Both the position numbers and the translations under genes were made by a program. A stretch of 64,000 bases of DNA, taken from NCBI GenBank assembly GCA_035489435.1, contig DATHKG010000096.1. One strand, given 5' to 3'. Shown in pieces: positions 54,590 through 63,259 of the stretch. The notes beneath the pieces were generated by a model. The model worked only from the letters and a program-made list of their open reading frames with translations. It did no database searches and was not told the DNA's origin. This DNA is from DATHKG01 sp035489435. GTDB taxonomy: Bacteria; Bacteroidota; Bacteroidia; Chitinophagales; Chitinophagaceae. The stretch's first letter is position 1, and every line of letters begins with the position of its first letter.

Positions 54590-56881
54590 TTACTCTTTGA
54601 TAAACTGCACCTTTTCTGCAGTATAACCAAACCATACCCGAACAAGATAAACACCAAGCGGAAGACTACCTACGTTCAATGATAATGACATAGCTCCTTC
54701 CGAAGATTTGTTCGAATTGATCGTTTGTTTAATCGTACCTGTTTTGGAATCAAGAACCTGTATGAGTAATTTTCCTTTGAAAGTATTGTTGATTGATAGC
54801 ACCAGATTATTTTGAGTAGGAACGGGACTCACTTTCAAAATAGAAACCTGTTCGGTGGACGGTGGCTGACTGGTTGTTGGTGGTGCACTGGTGTTAGTTC
54901 CACCGGAAATCGTATTTATATCAACTACACTTATATATCCGAACCCGGCCAAATAATCCGTAGCCTTGGTTTTAATATCAAAAGTTAATTCGGTCTTTCC
55001 TTTAAAAGAAAATACGGCGCCGTTGTTGAAATCTTTATTGTTCGCAGCGTTATATTCTTTCCAGGACGATTCATCGGATCTCTTTATTAAAACACTGTAG
55101 TTTGCAGACGAAGATTTCGTTCCCCAAAACTTAATAGAATATTCCTTAGTTGCATCCAATCCAAAGATTTTCCATTTTCCACTTGTTGTGGTGTAGTGGG
55201 CAAATGCGAAGTCCGAAGTACTGGTTGCTGGGTAATCTCCTACAATACCAATATTATTTCCTCCATTAATTCCGGTACCCGATACTCCAAACGTGCCGTC
55301 TATTCTGTTGATTACTTCAAGCCCAATACTGGTACTCTCATTCTTTATTGATTTCGCATTCCTTAACTGCACACCTGGCAAAGCACTTGTTATATTATTC
55401 CATTGTTTGCCCCATGTATCCAAACCTGTTGAAGAATAGGCAGGTCCAAAATCAATTAATACACGCTGAACACTGGTACCGGTCGGTGGTGGTGTTGATG
55501 CTCCATTTACTACAATATTGACATCGTCTGAAGCTGTAACGTTATTATTATCCTTAACGGTGAGTTTGAACGTATAAGTTCCTGTAATCAGATTTGAAAT
55601 TACCGGGGAAGCAATAGCGCTGTTGGCTAAGGTAAACTGCGCAGGCCCGGAAACCTTGCTCCAACTATATGAGGTAATTGTTCCATCGGCATCCGCACCT
55701 GATCCGTTCAGCGTTACATTGTTTGTTGGCAGAGTTATATTCTTATCGGATCCGGCATTGGCCGTCGGAAGTTTATTAGAAGCGGGGCTTACATTTACAG
55801 TCACTACATCGGATGCGACAGCCTCCCTGTTATCCTTAACAGTTAGTTTAAAAACATATGTGCCTGAAACCAGATTACTTAGTGTAGGCGCCATGATCCC
55901 TGTATTGCTAAATGTAAACTGGGTTGGTCCCGATTCTTTACTCCATGTATAAGAAACAATTGACCCGTCCGAATCTGTACCTGACCCATTTAACACAACG
56001 GTGTTGGTAGGTAAACTTAAATTTTTATCCGAACCTGCGTTTGCGGTTGGAACCCTGTTTGATGGAGGGGTGGTGGTTACTCCTTTCTTAAATTGCAACA
56101 TCCATTCGAATACATTTTTACCATCTTCCCGAAAATTAAGATCATAAGTTTTGGTCCACGCGTCATGGCCACTTACCTGGAAAATAGTAGCTTTTGCCAA
56201 TCCAGGGGAATACTTGTTTATTGCTTGTTCATATAATCTCGTAGGGCTAACATTTATCACATTATCACCGCTGTTATGAGTCAGCCATGTTGCAACTTTC
56301 GCATCTGCAATCACCTTTGCTGTACCATCATTAAATCCGTAAGCTTCAGCTATCGGAACAATCGCTGCAATCCTATTTGTGTAATTGATGTTCTGTTGAA
56401 AATAATAGAATATCATACCACCGCCCATGCTTAACCCCGTAAGATATATACGGCTCGCATCTACCCTGTAGTTTCTTACAGCGTAGTCAATCACATCATT
56501 AACATAATTATTTTGATTCCAGGCTGGTACATCTGTGAACTGCGGAGAAATGACAATGAATTTGTGCGTTTGTCCGTTCACGGTAAAGGACGTGGGAAAT
56601 GTGCCGTTATTAATCATTTTAGGGACGCCATTTGAAAGTATGCGGGGAAGCTGGGAAGGGCTTCCATCACCTCTTTCACCTGCGCCATGGAAGAAAATTA
56701 TCAAAGGATAACTAGCAGATCCCTGATCATATCCTTGAGGTAAGTATTCGTAAAAACCATGGACAAAGGGGTTTATCGTAGTATGCCTGGGTGTTTGCAC
56801 CTGAGCTGTGGAAGACAAGTTGAAGATTAGATTTATACACAGGAAGAGGCAAGAGGCTAGTAGTTTTGGCGAGGTTAACAT
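54590..56881 (-). CDS. T9SS-exported esterase with two PKD domains
   Basis: A 763-residue paralogue of the protein at 47022-50951. A signal peptide (LLASCLFLCINLIF) precedes the hydrolase domain with FFHGAGERG, Ser151 in GLSMGGG, Asp206 and His239. Two PKD domains follow (about 270-450, each opening NRVPTANAGSD- or NKLPTANAGSD-like). Next comes a region of about 190 residues (VLIDFGPAYSSTGLDTWG ... YLAGFGYISVVDI) that looks like a beta-sandwich carbohydrate-binding domain absent from the longer paralogue. A T9SS sorting domain ends it (VSPVPTQNN ... LGVYLVRVW). The swap of eight PKD domains for a lectin-like module implies domain shuffling. Confidence 0.85.
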   Translation of the reverse strand: MLTSPKLLASCLFLCINLIFNLSSTAQVQTPRHTTINPFVHGFYEYLPQGYDQGSASYPLIIFFHGAGERGDGSPSQLPRILSNGVPKMINNGTFPTSFTVNGQTHKFIVISPQFTDVPAWNQNNYVNDVIDYAVRNYRVDASRIYLTGLSMGGGMIFYYFQQNINYTNRIAAIVPIAEAYGFNDGTAKVIADAKVATWLTHNSGDNVINVSPTRLYEQAINKYSPGLAKATIFQVSGHDAWTKTYDLNFREDGKNVFEWMLQFKKGVTTTPPSNRVPTANAGSDKNLSLPTNTVVLNGSGTDSDGSIVSYTWSKESGPTQFTFSNTGIMAPTLSNLVSGTYVFKLTVKDNREAVASDVVTVNVSPASNKLPTANAGSDKNITLPTNNVTLNGSGADADGTITSYSWSKVSGPAQFTLANSAIASPVISNLITGTYTFKLTVKDNNNVTASDDVNIVVNGASTPPPTGTSVQRVLIDFGPAYSSTGLDTWGKQWNNITSALPGVQLRNAKSIKNESTSIGLEVINRIDGTFGVSGTGINGGNNIGIVGDYPATSTSDFAFAHYTTTSGKWKIFGLDATKEYSIKFWGTKSSSANYSVLIKRSDESSWKEYNAANNKDFNNGAVFSFKGKTELTFDIKTKATDYLAGFGYISVVDINTISGGTNTSAPPTTSQPPSTEQVSILKVSPVPTQNNLVLSINNTFKGKLLIQVLDSKTGTIKQTINSNKSSEGAMSLSLNVGSLPLGVYLVRVWFGYTAEKVQFIKE

Positions 56882-57315
56882 CAGAGGATTTTATGATTAA
56901 GAATAAAAAATTGATTCAAAACAAGTTCTTCCGCGGATGTAACAAAATATATACCAAGGAACCAGAAAGTAAAAATTAACTCTTAGGAATTGATCCAAAT
57001 CAAGTTTCGTCTAAAATTTTTTTAGTATAGGCGGATGTAACGGATTTCAATAAAATCCAACGTAGAGAGTACAGGAAATGATCAGCTAATTGAAATACCC
57101 GGCTGGGAAGTAATACGGTTCCGGATAAGATTAAATAAATTTGCGAAGTATAAGGATCGCACAAAGAATACGAATGCCATCGCATAACAATTTTCGGCTA
57201 CTCATTGCCGTAATGAATACGAAATCACGAATACCTCCTTTAATGTTGAGGCATATACACAATGATTGATCAGATGATCAATTTACAGTATGTGTAGTAA
57301 TTAGTTTTAATATAA
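56882..57315. other. Gene-free stretch with a perfect palindrome
   Basis: No supported ORF is present in these 430 bases. An 18-base palindrome with a 2-base centre lies at 57265-57282 (ATTGATCA GA TGATCAAT), about 35 bases beyond the end of the TolC-like gene. It has no T-run, so it may be an operator-like site rather than a terminator. Confidence 0.45.
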
Positions 57316-58035
57316 TTAACTCCGGCGAGGTGCGATAAGAGCAAGTGCGTCCATCAAATCCATACCTATCAGTAACTCGAGATCGATTCTGGCGCTTCCA
57401 ACATCGCGCACAAGGTTTAGCTTTTTGACCAGCTCGGCATTTATTCTTTTAGAAGCATTCGTGAATAATTCAAGCGAGAGCTGGTTTTTTTCAAATTTGT
57501 CCTGCACCTGGGAGAACAATACAACTTCATCCTGCAATAATGTTTCCTGGAGACTTAGCAAATATTTATTAGCGATATAAGTCTGATAAGTTTTTTTAAC
57601 CTGGCTTTTTAGATTGTTGATCTCTGCGTCTTTAGTGGCTACTGACGCATCATACATGGACCTGGCTCTCTTATTTTCTTGTGGTTTGGTAAAGAAAAGA
57701 CCCAGGGGAACCGAAAGACTAAAATTATAACGGGGATAAAACAACAGAGGACCTGCAGAATCTTTACTGGATTTTAGATTTCCTTCATTAAGATTAAAAG
57801 TAGCACTTACTGCACTGAGGATGGACAACCTGCTTCTCCGCCACTCATATAAATCTGCATTTGCACGGTGATCATACACTCTTGCTTCCGGGTTTTTTAT
57901 TACAGCGAGTTCAGCAAGTTTGTTTGCGATAGTGTCTTCAAGTGTAAACCTGATATTTACAATTGAATCATTTATTGATTGGCTTACAGCTTGTATTGAA
58001 ATCAAAAGGGCACATGCAAAAAAGATTTTCTTCAT
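57316..58035 (-). CDS. Short TolC-like outer-membrane protein
   Basis: A 239-residue secreted protein. The signal peptide is MKKIFFACALLISIQAVS. ELAVIKNPEARVYDHRANA and DLYEWRRSRLSILSAVS, then SQVQDKFEKNQLSLELF, match the alternating helix/strand pattern of outer-membrane efflux (TolC) proteins. Full-length TolC-like proteins are about 420-480 residues with two such repeats; only one is here. It may be a half-length relative that oligomerises differently, or a degenerated member. No inner-membrane partner is beside it. ATG start. Confidence 0.75.
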   Translation of the reverse strand: MKKIFFACALLISIQAVSQSINDSIVNIRFTLEDTIANKLAELAVIKNPEARVYDHRANADLYEWRRSRLSILSAVSATFNLNEGNLKSSKDSAGPLLFYPRYNFSLSVPLGLFFTKPQENKRARSMYDASVATKDAEINNLKSQVKKTYQTYIANKYLLSLQETLLQDEVVLFSQVQDKFEKNQLSLELFTNASKRINAELVKKLNLVRDVGSARIDLELLIGMDLMDALALIAPRRS

Positions 58036-58150
58036 TCTTTTAATAGGGTTTTAAATCACTTCCCAAGATAATAAAACAATTCAAATATTATGGTATCTTA
58101 GCTCTCTAAACCCTAAGTCTACGCTCGTTCCAGGGCGTTAATCCGTCAGA

Positions 58151-59332
58151 ATGAAGAGCAAGACTGATAAAGTATATTTCCCAAATCTTAATGGACTAAG
58201 AGCAATAGGTGCTTTCATCGTTTTGATTGGACATATTGAGTTTATCAAGCAATTCTGGAAAATTCCTTACTACCAATGGTTTCCCATACCGGGAAAAGTT
58301 GGTGTATCACTTTTCTTTGCGCTTAGCGGCTTTCTTATTACCTCCTTGCTTCTACAGGAAATGAAAAGCACCAATACTATCAAGTTAAAAAACTTCTACA
58401 TTCGTAGAATCCTGCGTATCTGGCCACTTTATTATATCATTGTTGTACTAAGCATTTTTGTATTCAACCAATTAGGCTTTTTAAAAATACCTGGTTTTTC
58501 AGACAATGTTCTGAATAACCTTAGTCTTACTAATATCCTGATACTTTTATTGTTACTCCCCAATTTCACCCATTACTATATTCCCTATGCAGATCAGCGA
58601 TGGAGTATTATTGTAGAAGAACAATTTTATCTCTTTCAGCCACTTTTAATTAGATTACTCAAACGCAGAAATTACCTCTTAATTGCATTTACAGTTGTAA
58701 TATTCTCACCAGAAATTATCAAATTCGTCGTTAATATATTAGATTTCGGGAATTCTATTTCATCGAACATTGTCAGTGCACTATTAACTCAGCTTAAATA
58801 TCTCGCCTGTATAGCAGTAGGATGTGCGTTTAGTATCCTGTTTTTTCGAAAAGAAAATTTGTGTAAAAGAATATTATTCAGGAAAGATGTTCAGTGGCTT
58901 GTAATGATTATTTTATTCACAGCAATAGGATTAGGCCATTATATACTATTTACTGAAGAAGTACTCGACTATAGGATTTATACACTTTTGTGTGCCGTGA
59001 TGGTGTTGAATGCTGCCCAGAATCCTGCCTCGATCCTTAAACTTGAAAATTCAATACTGAATTTTCTTGGAAGTATCTCTTACGGGCTTTATATGTATCA
59101 TCCGGTATGCATTGGTGCCGGGATATTTATTGCTACTCGTATTACTTCTAACTTAATTATTCAAAATATCCTCATTTACTCGTTGTCCGTTACGCTTACA
59201 ATTCTCATTTCATGGCTTTCTTTTAAATATGTCGAATCATTCTTCCTCAAAATAAAATCGCGGATGGAGATTGTAAAAACAAAAAAGAAGGTGGTTCATG
59301 CTGCGCTTGCCGCACCTACCCCTGTTAATTGA
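58151..59332 (+). CDS. Acyltransferase-3 family membrane O-acyltransferase
   Basis: A 393-residue integral protein of the OafA/Acyltransf_3 family. It would add an acyl group (often acetyl) to an extracytoplasmic sugar. The opening NLNGLRAIGAFIVLIGHIEF contains the R and H typical of the family. GKVGVSLFFALSGFLIT and NFYIRRILRIWPLYYI follow, with about ten helices in all. ATG start. Its 3' end overlaps the convergent polymerase gene by 37 bases. A close family member lies at 60759-61913. Confidence 0.88.
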   Translation: MKSKTDKVYFPNLNGLRAIGAFIVLIGHIEFIKQFWKIPYYQWFPIPGKVGVSLFFALSGFLITSLLLQEMKSTNTIKLKNFYIRRILRIWPLYYIIVVLSIFVFNQLGFLKIPGFSDNVLNNLSLTNILILLLLLPNFTHYYIPYADQRWSIIVEEQFYLFQPLLIRLLKRRNYLLIAFTVVIFSPEIIKFVVNILDFGNSISSNIVSALLTQLKYLACIAVGCAFSILFFRKENLCKRILFRKDVQWLVMIILFTAIGLGHYILFTEEVLDYRIYTLLCAVMVLNAAQNPASILKLENSILNFLGSISYGLYMYHPVCIGAGIFIATRITSNLIIQNILIYSLSVTLTILISWLSFKYVESFFLKIKSRMEIVKTKKKVVHAALAAPTPVN

Positions 59333-60753
59333 TTCTTTCCCTGAGGTCTGAGAACAATAATAATTGCAATAGCGGCATAGTATAAAAACAATCCCGGTGG
59401 CTGACCAATTGAAACCTGTGCGTACTGGGCAATCATAAATCCGAACAGCGGCATTATAGCAGCCAGGAGATATACTTTTCCTTCCCCTTCTACCCTGAAA
59501 TATGCACGCACCCCTTGTTGAAGTATGATGAAGTAAACACACATCTGAATTAGTAGTCCTAACCATCCGGCTTCCAGCGCGGTCAATAGATAGCCACTAT
59601 CCGGAGGAAAGCCAGCAAGTGGATGGGAAGCATTTTCTGCCAGGTTATCAATGCCTGTTGTTCCCAGGCCGCCACCCATTGGATGTTCATAAATATAAGG
59701 TTGGATACGTTGCCTGTTATTGTTTCTTACATTGTAGGATTCGTCCTTTTCAAAATCAAAAGTTGATCTGATCCTGTTAACAGTATTATTGCCATAAATA
59801 GGCCCATATAAAATTACAATGAATGCCATCGCAGCGATAGAGGTAAACACTACGGTTCTCAACCTGAAGATTGTCATCATAATATAGAGAACCATCCCCA
59901 TCACCAACATGAAATTAGCTGTCCGGGTTCCAGAATAGGACATGCCCAGTAAAAAGAACAGTGTATAGCTAACATATACAAATTTTCTCAACCTGCTATT
60001 TTTAGCCTGTAGCAGCAATACCAATGATATCATAGCACAGGCAGCCATTAAAAGCCCAAAGTTTTTCGGATCTGATAGGGAAGAAAATATTCTAAGTTCC
60101 CCGGTGGTCATGGTATAAAGGCCGATTAACAAACTATCGGACATTATGTAATTGTATTCATAACCCGGATAACCGAACCAGGCCTGGTAACATCCATAAG
60201 ATGCACAAAGAAATGAAAAGAATAGCCAGATATCAAAAAATCGTTTAATAGCTACTACATCTTTGAATATCTGAACGGCACAGTAAAGAATAAGCAACAA
60301 ATTAAAATACTTACGTACTATTGATATTGACACATCCGTTGAAACTGCATTTGGATTTAATATCTGCATAAATGTATATGCCGCGTAAACCAGGTATATA
60401 TAAATAATCAAGTGATTACATCTTAACCAAAAGCTTTGCTTCGAAATAAGTTTTTTAAGTAAGATCCCAAGGAAGGTAGCGAGAATCAGCAGATCAATCA
60501 ATGAAATGAACGCAAATTGAACAGGAACAAGCCTATTTAAGTCAAAAGCCAAAAATGAGAAACCAATCGAAAAATAAAATCCGAATTCAGGAAATAGGAC
60601 TGCACATAGCCCAACCGCAATTCCCAGTATTCCCGCAATAAGTACCAGCCCGGTCAAATTCTCGGATGAAGCAATGAGTAACGCAAACACTACCCCAGCC
60701 GCAAAAAGGCCAGCTAAGAATAGTAATTTTAATATTTTCCTCGTTGTAGACAT
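59296..60753 (-). CDS. O-antigen polymerase/ligase-like membrane protein (Wzy_C type)
   Basis: A 485-residue multispanning protein. I choose the ATG at 60753; a TTG 9 bases upstream is also possible and would overlap the acyltransferase stop. Helices are followed by SSLSDPKNFGLLMAACA and MSYSGTRTANFMLV, the usual WaaL/Wzy position of the conserved Arg. Then come ...RQRIQPYIYEHPMGGGLGTTG and FPPDSGYLLTALEAGWLG, the large periplasmic loop. It is the third such protein in the window. It should polymerise or ligate a repeat unit made by the GT4 upstream. Confidence 0.85.
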   Translation of the reverse strand: MSTTRKILKLLFLAGLFAAGVVFALLIASSENLTGLVLIAGILGIAVGLCAVLFPEFGFYFSIGFSFLAFDLNRLVPVQFAFISLIDLLILATFLGILLKKLISKQSFWLRCNHLIIYIYLVYAAYTFMQILNPNAVSTDVSISIVRKYFNLLLILYCAVQIFKDVVAIKRFFDIWLFFSFLCASYGCYQAWFGYPGYEYNYIMSDSLLIGLYTMTTGELRIFSSLSDPKNFGLLMAACAMISLVLLLQAKNSRLRKFVYVSYTLFFLLGMSYSGTRTANFMLVMGMVLYIMMTIFRLRTVVFTSIAAMAFIVILYGPIYGNNTVNRIRSTFDFEKDESYNVRNNNRQRIQPYIYEHPMGGGLGTTGIDNLAENASHPLAGFPPDSGYLLTALEAGWLGLLIQMCVYFIILQQGVRAYFRVEGEGKVYLLAAIMPLFGFMIAQYAQVSIGQPPGLFLYYAAIAIIIVLRPQGKNQLTGVGAASAA

Positions 60754-60758
60754 TATTT

Positions 60759-61913
60759 TCAAACTCTTGTTTTCACGACTGCAAACTTGTGTTTTGTCCG
60801 CAGAAATACTTTTTCAAAATACTCATAAGAAATATAAGCCAGTATGCAGGTTATGAGTGTACATAAAAATGGATACCCTACATCATATAATAATCTCAAA
60901 TCCGGATTTCGAAAATATTTCCTGAAGATTGTAAGAACTATTTGACAGATGGCCGTGTGGAAAAGGTAAATACCATACGAAATTTTTCCAAGCGTCTTCA
61001 TTACGGTGTTTTCAAGGTTTAAGACTGAATTTTCCGCAATCGCAGTTAATATGAGGTGACCGAAAAGAATCGTAACAATTAAATGATCACCAAAATAAGA
61101 TAAACCCCAGGGCAACGGAATAAGAGAAAGAGAATAAGCAATTGTGATAATAATCATGCTTATTTGAACTGCAGGATGCATGATTTTCCGATATATATCC
61201 TGATATCTTTCCCTGTTATAATAAAACCAGGCAACAAACATACCCCCGCCAAATAAATCCAGCTTATCAAAAATCAACAGATAATTCATGCTTACGAGTT
61301 TATCAAAGCTGACAGGATAAAATTCGGGAATAACAAAACATAGTATCCGCAAAAGTAATCTGATAAGCACCATAACCACATATACTTGTAAAAGGTGGTT
61401 GCGAAAGCGGTTCATTATTATTGGCCAGATTAAGTAAAATTGCTCTTCGATGCATACCGACCAGCTGATTTCAAAAATGCCACTATTCGGCGGGCAAAAT
61501 GCTAACTGCATATTGACAGCAAACAATAAAAGGAACAGGAAATTAATTAGCATTGTTGAGAAGTCAATATTGGCTCCTAACCCCATTTTACTAAGAATAT
61601 ATGGACTTAGAAATATCAGCATACTGCCGTAAACCAGGTATAGCGGCCAGATCCTCAAAATCCGTCTTATATAAAAATTCCTGTAACTAATGGTCTGTGT
61701 GTTATCCTTTTCAATAAACAAAAGATAACTGATCAGGAAACCGCTAAGAACAAAAAAAAGATTAACCCCCATTCTTCCTGCATCTTCAAGAATATGGTTC
61801 AAATAATGAGATCCCGGAGAGTAACCCAGTTTGAAGAAAAATGCATGATGTAATACAACCAGGAAAGCTGCAATGAATCGTATGCCATCAAGATTCTTAA
61901 AATATACTTTCAT
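60759..61913 (-). CDS. Acyltransferase-3 family membrane O-acyltransferase
   Basis: A 384-residue membrane acyltransferase. I use the ATG at 61913 (MKVYFKNLDGIRFIAAFLVVLHH), because the upstream extension to 61970 would overlap the small membrane ORF and lacks the family pattern. GRMGVNLFFVLSGFLISYLLF and RNFYIRRILRIWPLYLVYG are diagnostic. It lies 34 bases after the small ORF and is followed by the polymerase gene after 5 bases, so all are likely one operon. It may O-acetylate the same glycan. Confidence 0.87.
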   Translation of the reverse strand: MKVYFKNLDGIRFIAAFLVVLHHAFFFKLGYSPGSHYLNHILEDAGRMGVNLFFVLSGFLISYLLFIEKDNTQTISYRNFYIRRILRIWPLYLVYGSMLIFLSPYILSKMGLGANIDFSTMLINFLFLLLFAVNMQLAFCPPNSGIFEISWSVCIEEQFYLIWPIIMNRFRNHLLQVYVVMVLIRLLLRILCFVIPEFYPVSFDKLVSMNYLLIFDKLDLFGGGMFVAWFYYNRERYQDIYRKIMHPAVQISMIIITIAYSLSLIPLPWGLSYFGDHLIVTILFGHLILTAIAENSVLNLENTVMKTLGKISYGIYLFHTAICQIVLTIFRKYFRNPDLRLLYDVGYPFLCTLITCILAYISYEYFEKVFLRTKHKFAVVKTRV

Positions 61914-61947
61914 GAAACGAAATATTGTACCATGGCAGCCGACACCA

Positions 61948-62055
61948 TTAGCCGAATAATACTTTTGCAAACAGGAAAATGAATATTACTGCAATAAAAC
62001 ATATTACTACCATTTCAAGGATCCTGGGATTCGAATATTTGTTTTCAGCACTCAT
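61948..62055 (-). CDS. 35-residue single-helix membrane protein
   Basis: A small ORF below common length cut-offs. Its ATG at 62055 lies inside the last codons of the GT4 gene in another frame (11-base overlap, ATGAGTGCTGA). It encodes MSAENKYSNPRILEM followed by a hydrophobic helix (VVICFIAVIFIFLFA) and a short KVLFG end. The overlap with a stop codon is the usual mark of translational coupling, and the helix length suits one membrane pass. It could be a small partner of the glycosyltransferase or acyltransferase. I know no named family for it. It might also be chance. Confidence 0.5.
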   Translation of the reverse strand: MSAENKYSNPRILEMVVICFIAVIFIFLFAKVLFG

Positions 62056-63253
62056 TATTTTCGTATTTTATTGCCTTTTCAAGGCTTGTCACAATCCCGG
62101 ACAGTTCCACAGCCCGGTTTAGCCATGAATTTGACCGGGCATGTTCCCATCTTAATTTCATCTTCTCAACAGTATCCTGTGCTAATTCCATGATAAGTGC
62201 ATTTTTAAATGATTCCTTATCTGAAGTAATGCTTACTACATTTTTGAACTCGTCCAGGTAGCTGAAATCAGTAGTAACTACAGGCAGACCGGCGGCTAGA
62301 TATTCGTTGATTTTTAACGGATATATGCCTTTTGTAAATTCGTTGCGAACAAAAGGTATAATACCAGCGGAAAATGTCCGGACATATTCGGGAAGCTCTA
62401 TTAGTCTTTGAGGTGGAACAAATTTTACGTTTGGAAACTGTTCCAGCCTTAGTGCGTTTACCTTATCGATTATTCTTCCGATAAAAACAAACTGATATTG
62501 ACTGAGCGACGAAATTACATATTGCAAAAGATTGTAATCCAGCCGTTCGTCAATACTTCCAATGAATCCAATGATCTTTACTTCTGAGACATCTGATTTA
62601 AATGCCTGATAAAAAAGATCAACGTTTGCTGCGTTCTTTACAAGAAATACTTTTTTTGCGATGTTGCGTTTTGTTTCAAGCAACCATTGCGAGGTAACAA
62701 TTGTAGCATCAGCTAATTTAGCAAACTGTCGCTCCTGGGCCGGACCATGTTTCTTCATCCAGGTAGCAGCTCCTATTTCATCATAACAGTGATATATAAG
62801 CAACGATTCACCAAGACGCTTGCCGGTATAGAGTCCGATTGAAGGATTAAAAGATATGATATTTATGACCTGGTCTTCCATTCGCAACAATCGCAGATAG
62901 CGCCTGATACTGCTCCTGACCAACCAACCATTATAAGAAGAAAGCCAATTGAATATAATACCCGCTTTTAGGAAATTAACCGGAATAGTAACCGGCGGAT
63001 ACAAAAGTATGACTTCACCAGCCAGGTCTGCCTGAACTTTTTTTACCCTGCTTTTGAATCCCAGAATTCTACCATAAGGCAATTGCTTTTTCTTGAAAAA
63101 AGACGATAAAATATCCTTCCAGGTGTAGGAATTATCGACATATAAAATACGGTTTTGCGTTCCAAGCACCCTCATTAATTCGACCGTAGTAGAAGAATAA
63201 TCTGCTTCCCATGAAGGATTAGCAATACATAGTATATTACGGTTTTGCAACAT
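62045..63253 (-). CDS. GT4-like glycosyltransferase
   Basis: A 402-residue GT-B-type glycosyltransferase. The N-terminal NILCIANPSWEADYSSTTVELM and YHCYDEIGAATWMKKHG are typical of cell-surface glycan GTs with a less common acceptor domain. The C-terminal half has IIGFIGSIDERLDY, FVFIGRIIDK and INEYLAAGLPVVTTDF, the nucleotide-sugar side; the E-x7-E is partly lost (IPFVRNEFTKGIYPLKINEYLA). It starts 6 bases after the flippase stop. It belongs with the polymerase and acyltransferases downstream. Confidence 0.85.
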   Translation of the reverse strand: MLQNRNILCIANPSWEADYSSTTVELMRVLGTQNRILYVDNSYTWKDILSSFFKKKQLPYGRILGFKSRVKKVQADLAGEVILLYPPVTIPVNFLKAGIIFNWLSSYNGWLVRSSIRRYLRLLRMEDQVINIISFNPSIGLYTGKRLGESLLIYHCYDEIGAATWMKKHGPAQERQFAKLADATIVTSQWLLETKRNIAKKVFLVKNAANVDLFYQAFKSDVSEVKIIGFIGSIDERLDYNLLQYVISSLSQYQFVFIGRIIDKVNALRLEQFPNVKFVPPQRLIELPEYVRTFSAGIIPFVRNEFTKGIYPLKINEYLAAGLPVVTTDFSYLDEFKNVVSITSDKESFKNALIMELAQDTVEKMKLRWEHARSNSWLNRAVELSGIVTSLEKAIKYENNEC

Positions 63254-63259
63254 CAGGAT

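Noticed and set aside
44679..56881. Polysaccharide utilisation locus
   Set aside because: A glycosidase and esterases are present, but there is no SusC/SusD pair, no hybrid two-component regulator and no anti-sigma system in the window.
57000..57185. 61-codon - strand frame in the gap before the TolC-like gene
   Set aside because: No motif, no signal peptide and no coupling to a neighbour; looks like chance.
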